Of a stretch of 64,000 nt of DNA, positions 62,178 to 64,000 are shown in pieces. The stretch spans positions 186,001-250,000 of the forward strand of contig NZ_QPJT01000004.1 in the NCBI RefSeq assembly GCF_003337415.1, in the 5' to 3' direction. Numbering within the stretch: position 1 is the first letter of the stretch; each line of letters begins with the position of its first letter. This DNA comes from Anaerobacterium chartisolvens (lineage in GTDB: Bacteria > Bacillota > Clostridia > Acetivibrionales > DSM-27016). Both the position numbers and the translations under genes were made by a program. The notes beneath the pieces were generated by a model, which saw nothing but the letters and a program-made list of their open reading frames with translations, was not told the DNA's origin and did no database searches.

Positions 62178-64000
62178 TTATTCCTTTACAACATCCACCA
62201 TCAAGCCTTCAGCCATTTGCTCCAGCAAAGCCATGTTTTTATCCGTGCATATGATATCAAGGCTGTGCAGGGCTCTGGTCATGGCTACGTAGAGGAGCTT
62301 TAAGTCAAGCTCTTCCAATAAATAGTCGTCCTCAAAGGCACAAATGATAACTGCATCAAACTCCAGCCCTTTTGCCAGATATGAGGGAACAATAACCGTA
62401 CCTCCTTCATAGCTTATATCATCCGGGCTTAGCTGCTTGGCAGAAAGCCTTCCTCTTTTGTCTAAAAGCTTTTTAACTCTGCCGCACTCTTCAGTTGTTT
62501 TGCAAATAACAGCAATGGTATTGTAACGGCTGCTTTTCAGTAACTTCAGCCTTTCCTCCAGTGCATCAAGCATTTTATCCTTTGCCGTAAGCCTGTAAAT
62601 ACCGGGCTTTTCCCCATGCCTTACCACAGGCTTTGCCGGTACCAAGCCCTGAAGCCCGCTCATCTTAATAATCTCATTGGCTGCATTCATGATTTCAATG
62701 GTGGTACGATAGCTCTGTTCCAGAGTCAGGTATCTGCAGTTACCTCTTTTAAACACCCTTTGTACGACTTCCTTCCAGTCCGTAATTCCCCTATAGGAGT
62801 GGATGCCCTGAGCTAAATCGCCCAATATTGTAAATAGTTCGGTATCAAAAATTTCTTTCAGTGCATATATTTGAAACAGACTAAAGTCCTGTGCTTCGTC
62901 TATGATCATATATTTAATGTCCATATTTTTATCAAATGCGAAAACCTTGTACTTCAGATACATTAAAGCGGTAAGATCTTCATACTCAATGGTCTTCTTA
63001 CTCAAAAGAGCTAAGTTGTGCTTACATAAGCAGGAAACAAATACACTGTCCGGGACACCTCTATAAAACTCCGTGAAATTTTCGGGATTAACCGCAAGCT
63101 CCCTGTAATAATGCATCACATCCTGTCTGGGAAGAAGTGAAAGATACTTGGCCACAGCGGTTTTTGCAGTCCTTTTAAGCGACTCCACCTTTCCATCCCT
63201 TGCATCCATCAAAGCCACAGCTTGCGCCCTTCTTTCCTCCGATGGCTTCATGGTATCTCTTAATCGCTCAATTTGTTTATCATAGTAGTCTTCCACTTCT
63301 TTTATAATAGATGCTCTGTCTCTTTTCAGTTTATTGGACAAGGCTTTTTTAATTTCAGGAATCCTTTTATACAGAGGCAGATAGGAAAAATCGGTCAGGA
63401 ACATCTTTTTTATTTCATCTGCCGTAAAAATGGTGTGCTCCTCAAGGTTGAAATTCTGATTCGGTATAAAAGCCTGTTCTAAAGAAGCCACATAGCGGTC
63501 CATCATGCCTTTGAACTCCAATGAGCCTTTGAATTCCGATATCCGGCGCAGCAATTCAAGCTCATTGCTGTCAGCTTGTCTGCTGTGGCTAATAAGCTTT
63601 ATCAACTTTTCATCCGGGCTTGCAAGCTTATAAGATGTTCCTGAAAGTTCATATGCCAGATCAATAAACGTGCTTTGTCTTACCTTCTCAACCCCCAGTT
63701 CAGGCAGCACTTCAGAAATATAGTTTAAAAACAGGCTGTTTGGAGCAATAATTAAAAAGTTATCCGGGTCAAAGGTTTCTTCATAAGTATAAATAAGGTA
63801 TGCAATCCTGTGCAATGCAATGGTAGTCTTTCCGCTCCCGGCGGCCCCCTGCACAATCAAGGGACTGCCGATATCGGCACGGATTATTTCATTCTGCTCA
63901 GCCTGTATTGTAGACACGATGTCCTTCAGCCTGTTGTCCTTGTTTTCTCCCAAAGCAGCCTGTAAAAAGGTATCGGTAGTTGTAATATCTACATCCAGAA
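62178..64000 (-). CDS. helD: HelD-like UvrD-family helicase (N-terminus outside window)
   Basis: The frame is open to the right edge, so the gene is partial: upstream of TTG 63953 it still reads DVDITTTDTFLQAALGENKD. The visible 607 residues include IQAEQNEIIRADIGSPLIVQ, Walker A GAAGSGKTTIALHRIAYLIY, YMIIDEAQDFSLFQIYALKE and YLTLEQSYRTTIEIMNAANE, plus a long coiled arm between motifs Ia and II. HelD proteins remove stalled RNA polymerase from DNA using ATP. The C-terminus LKLLYVAMTRALHSLDIICT is the usual motif VI region. Classic UvrD is less likely because of the coiled arm. Confidence 0.86.
   Translation of the reverse strand, partial: LDVDITTTDTFLQAALGENKDNRLKDIVSTIQAEQNEIIRADIGSPLIVQGAAGSGKTTIALHRIAYLIYTYEETFDPDNFLIIAPNSLFLNYISEVLPELGVEKVRQSTFIDLAYELSGTSYKLASPDEKLIKLISHSRQADSNELELLRRISEFKGSLEFKGMMDRYVASLEQAFIPNQNFNLEEHTIFTADEIKKMFLTDFSYLPLYKRIPEIKKALSNKLKRDRASIIKEVEDYYDKQIERLRDTMKPSEERRAQAVALMDARDGKVESLKRTAKTAVAKYLSLLPRQDVMHYYRELAVNPENFTEFYRGVPDSVFVSCLCKHNLALLSKKTIEYEDLTALMYLKYKVFAFDKNMDIKYMIIDEAQDFSLFQIYALKEIFDTELFTILGDLAQGIHSYRGITDWKEVVQRVFKRGNCRYLTLEQSYRTTIEIMNAANEIIKMSGLQGLVPAKPVVRHGEKPGIYRLTAKDKMLDALEERLKLLKSSRYNTIAVICKTTEECGRVKKLLDKRGRLSAKQLSPDDISYEGGTVIVPSYLAKGLEFDAVIICAFEDDYLLEELDLKLLYVAMTRALHSLDIICTDKNMALLEQMAEGLMVDVVKE

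Overview
The window comes from a low-to-moderate GC, spore-forming, anaerobic Clostridia-type Firmicute. I infer this from strong AGGAGG ribosome sites, an H-type small acid-soluble spore protein, two Spo0E-type phosphatases, an L27 with a Prp-cleaved N-terminus beside Prp, a GlgC/GlgD pair, and a Re-type citrate synthase next to aconitase. Ruminococcaceae/Clostridium cluster III is a reasonable guess but is not proven by the sequence.

Layout. 1-4.1 kb: the 5' 1,366 codons of a very large secreted protein (five PPC-like repeats, a Big2-like domain, the start of an SLH domain), cut by the window edge. 4.3-9.2 kb: sspH, an M48 membrane protease, methylglyoxal synthase, and a chemoreceptor under a c-di-GMP-I riboswitch. 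9.3-13 kb: three RNA or SAM enzymes (methyltransferase, RsuA-like, RsmF-like) and tRNA-Glu(CTC). 13.2-17.4 kb: Re-citrate synthase, aconitase and a GntR regulator, with a palindromic operator on the promoter and related 16-bp units between the first two genes. 17.7-20.7 kb: a second chemoreceptor, then an AAA/DUF4143 ATPase bracketed by two copies of a small inverted-repeat element whose third copy lies at 13 kb. 21.6-27.9 kb: a zinc region of six genes in two promoter blocks that share an operator-like palindrome. It holds a COG0523 GTPase, a GTPase-permease fusion, a DUF1980 protein and znuA-znuC-znuB. 28.3-32.1 kb: a tiny Spo0E, glgC-glgD and a DUF4364 gene. 32.1-39.5 kb: core translation genes (yhbY, obg, rpmA-prp-rplU with an L21-type leader, RNase G, a radical SAM pair). 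39.7-43.9 kb: LacI regulator/GH130 phosphorylase, an HD-GYP protein and a Spo0E-HTH fusion.

44.2-64 kb is accessory. An ABC-F ribosome-protection gene has a long leader with a leader peptide and an intrinsic terminator. A ParE-type toxin-antitoxin pair and a divergent XRE regulator/coiled-coil gene follow. Next comes an island of about 9.8 kb bounded by 85-bp direct repeats (48413-48497 and 58279-58363, two mismatches). It holds a five-gene set: HTH_17 protein, SNF2-like helicase, DUF4391 protein, Type III Mod-like methylase and Type III Res-like helicase-nuclease. Outside the right repeat are gene wrecks (XRE regulator, VapC with an intact antitoxin), a PadR-methyltransferase pair, an MFS transporter and a HelD-type helicase cut by the right edge.

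Best candidates for something new: the repeat-bounded five-gene restriction/helicase module; the GTPase-permease fusion in the zinc region; the element-bracketed ATPase whose stop codon lies inside the element; and the multi-ORF attenuator of the ABC-F gene. All functions are inferred from sequence motifs read by eye; no database search was run.
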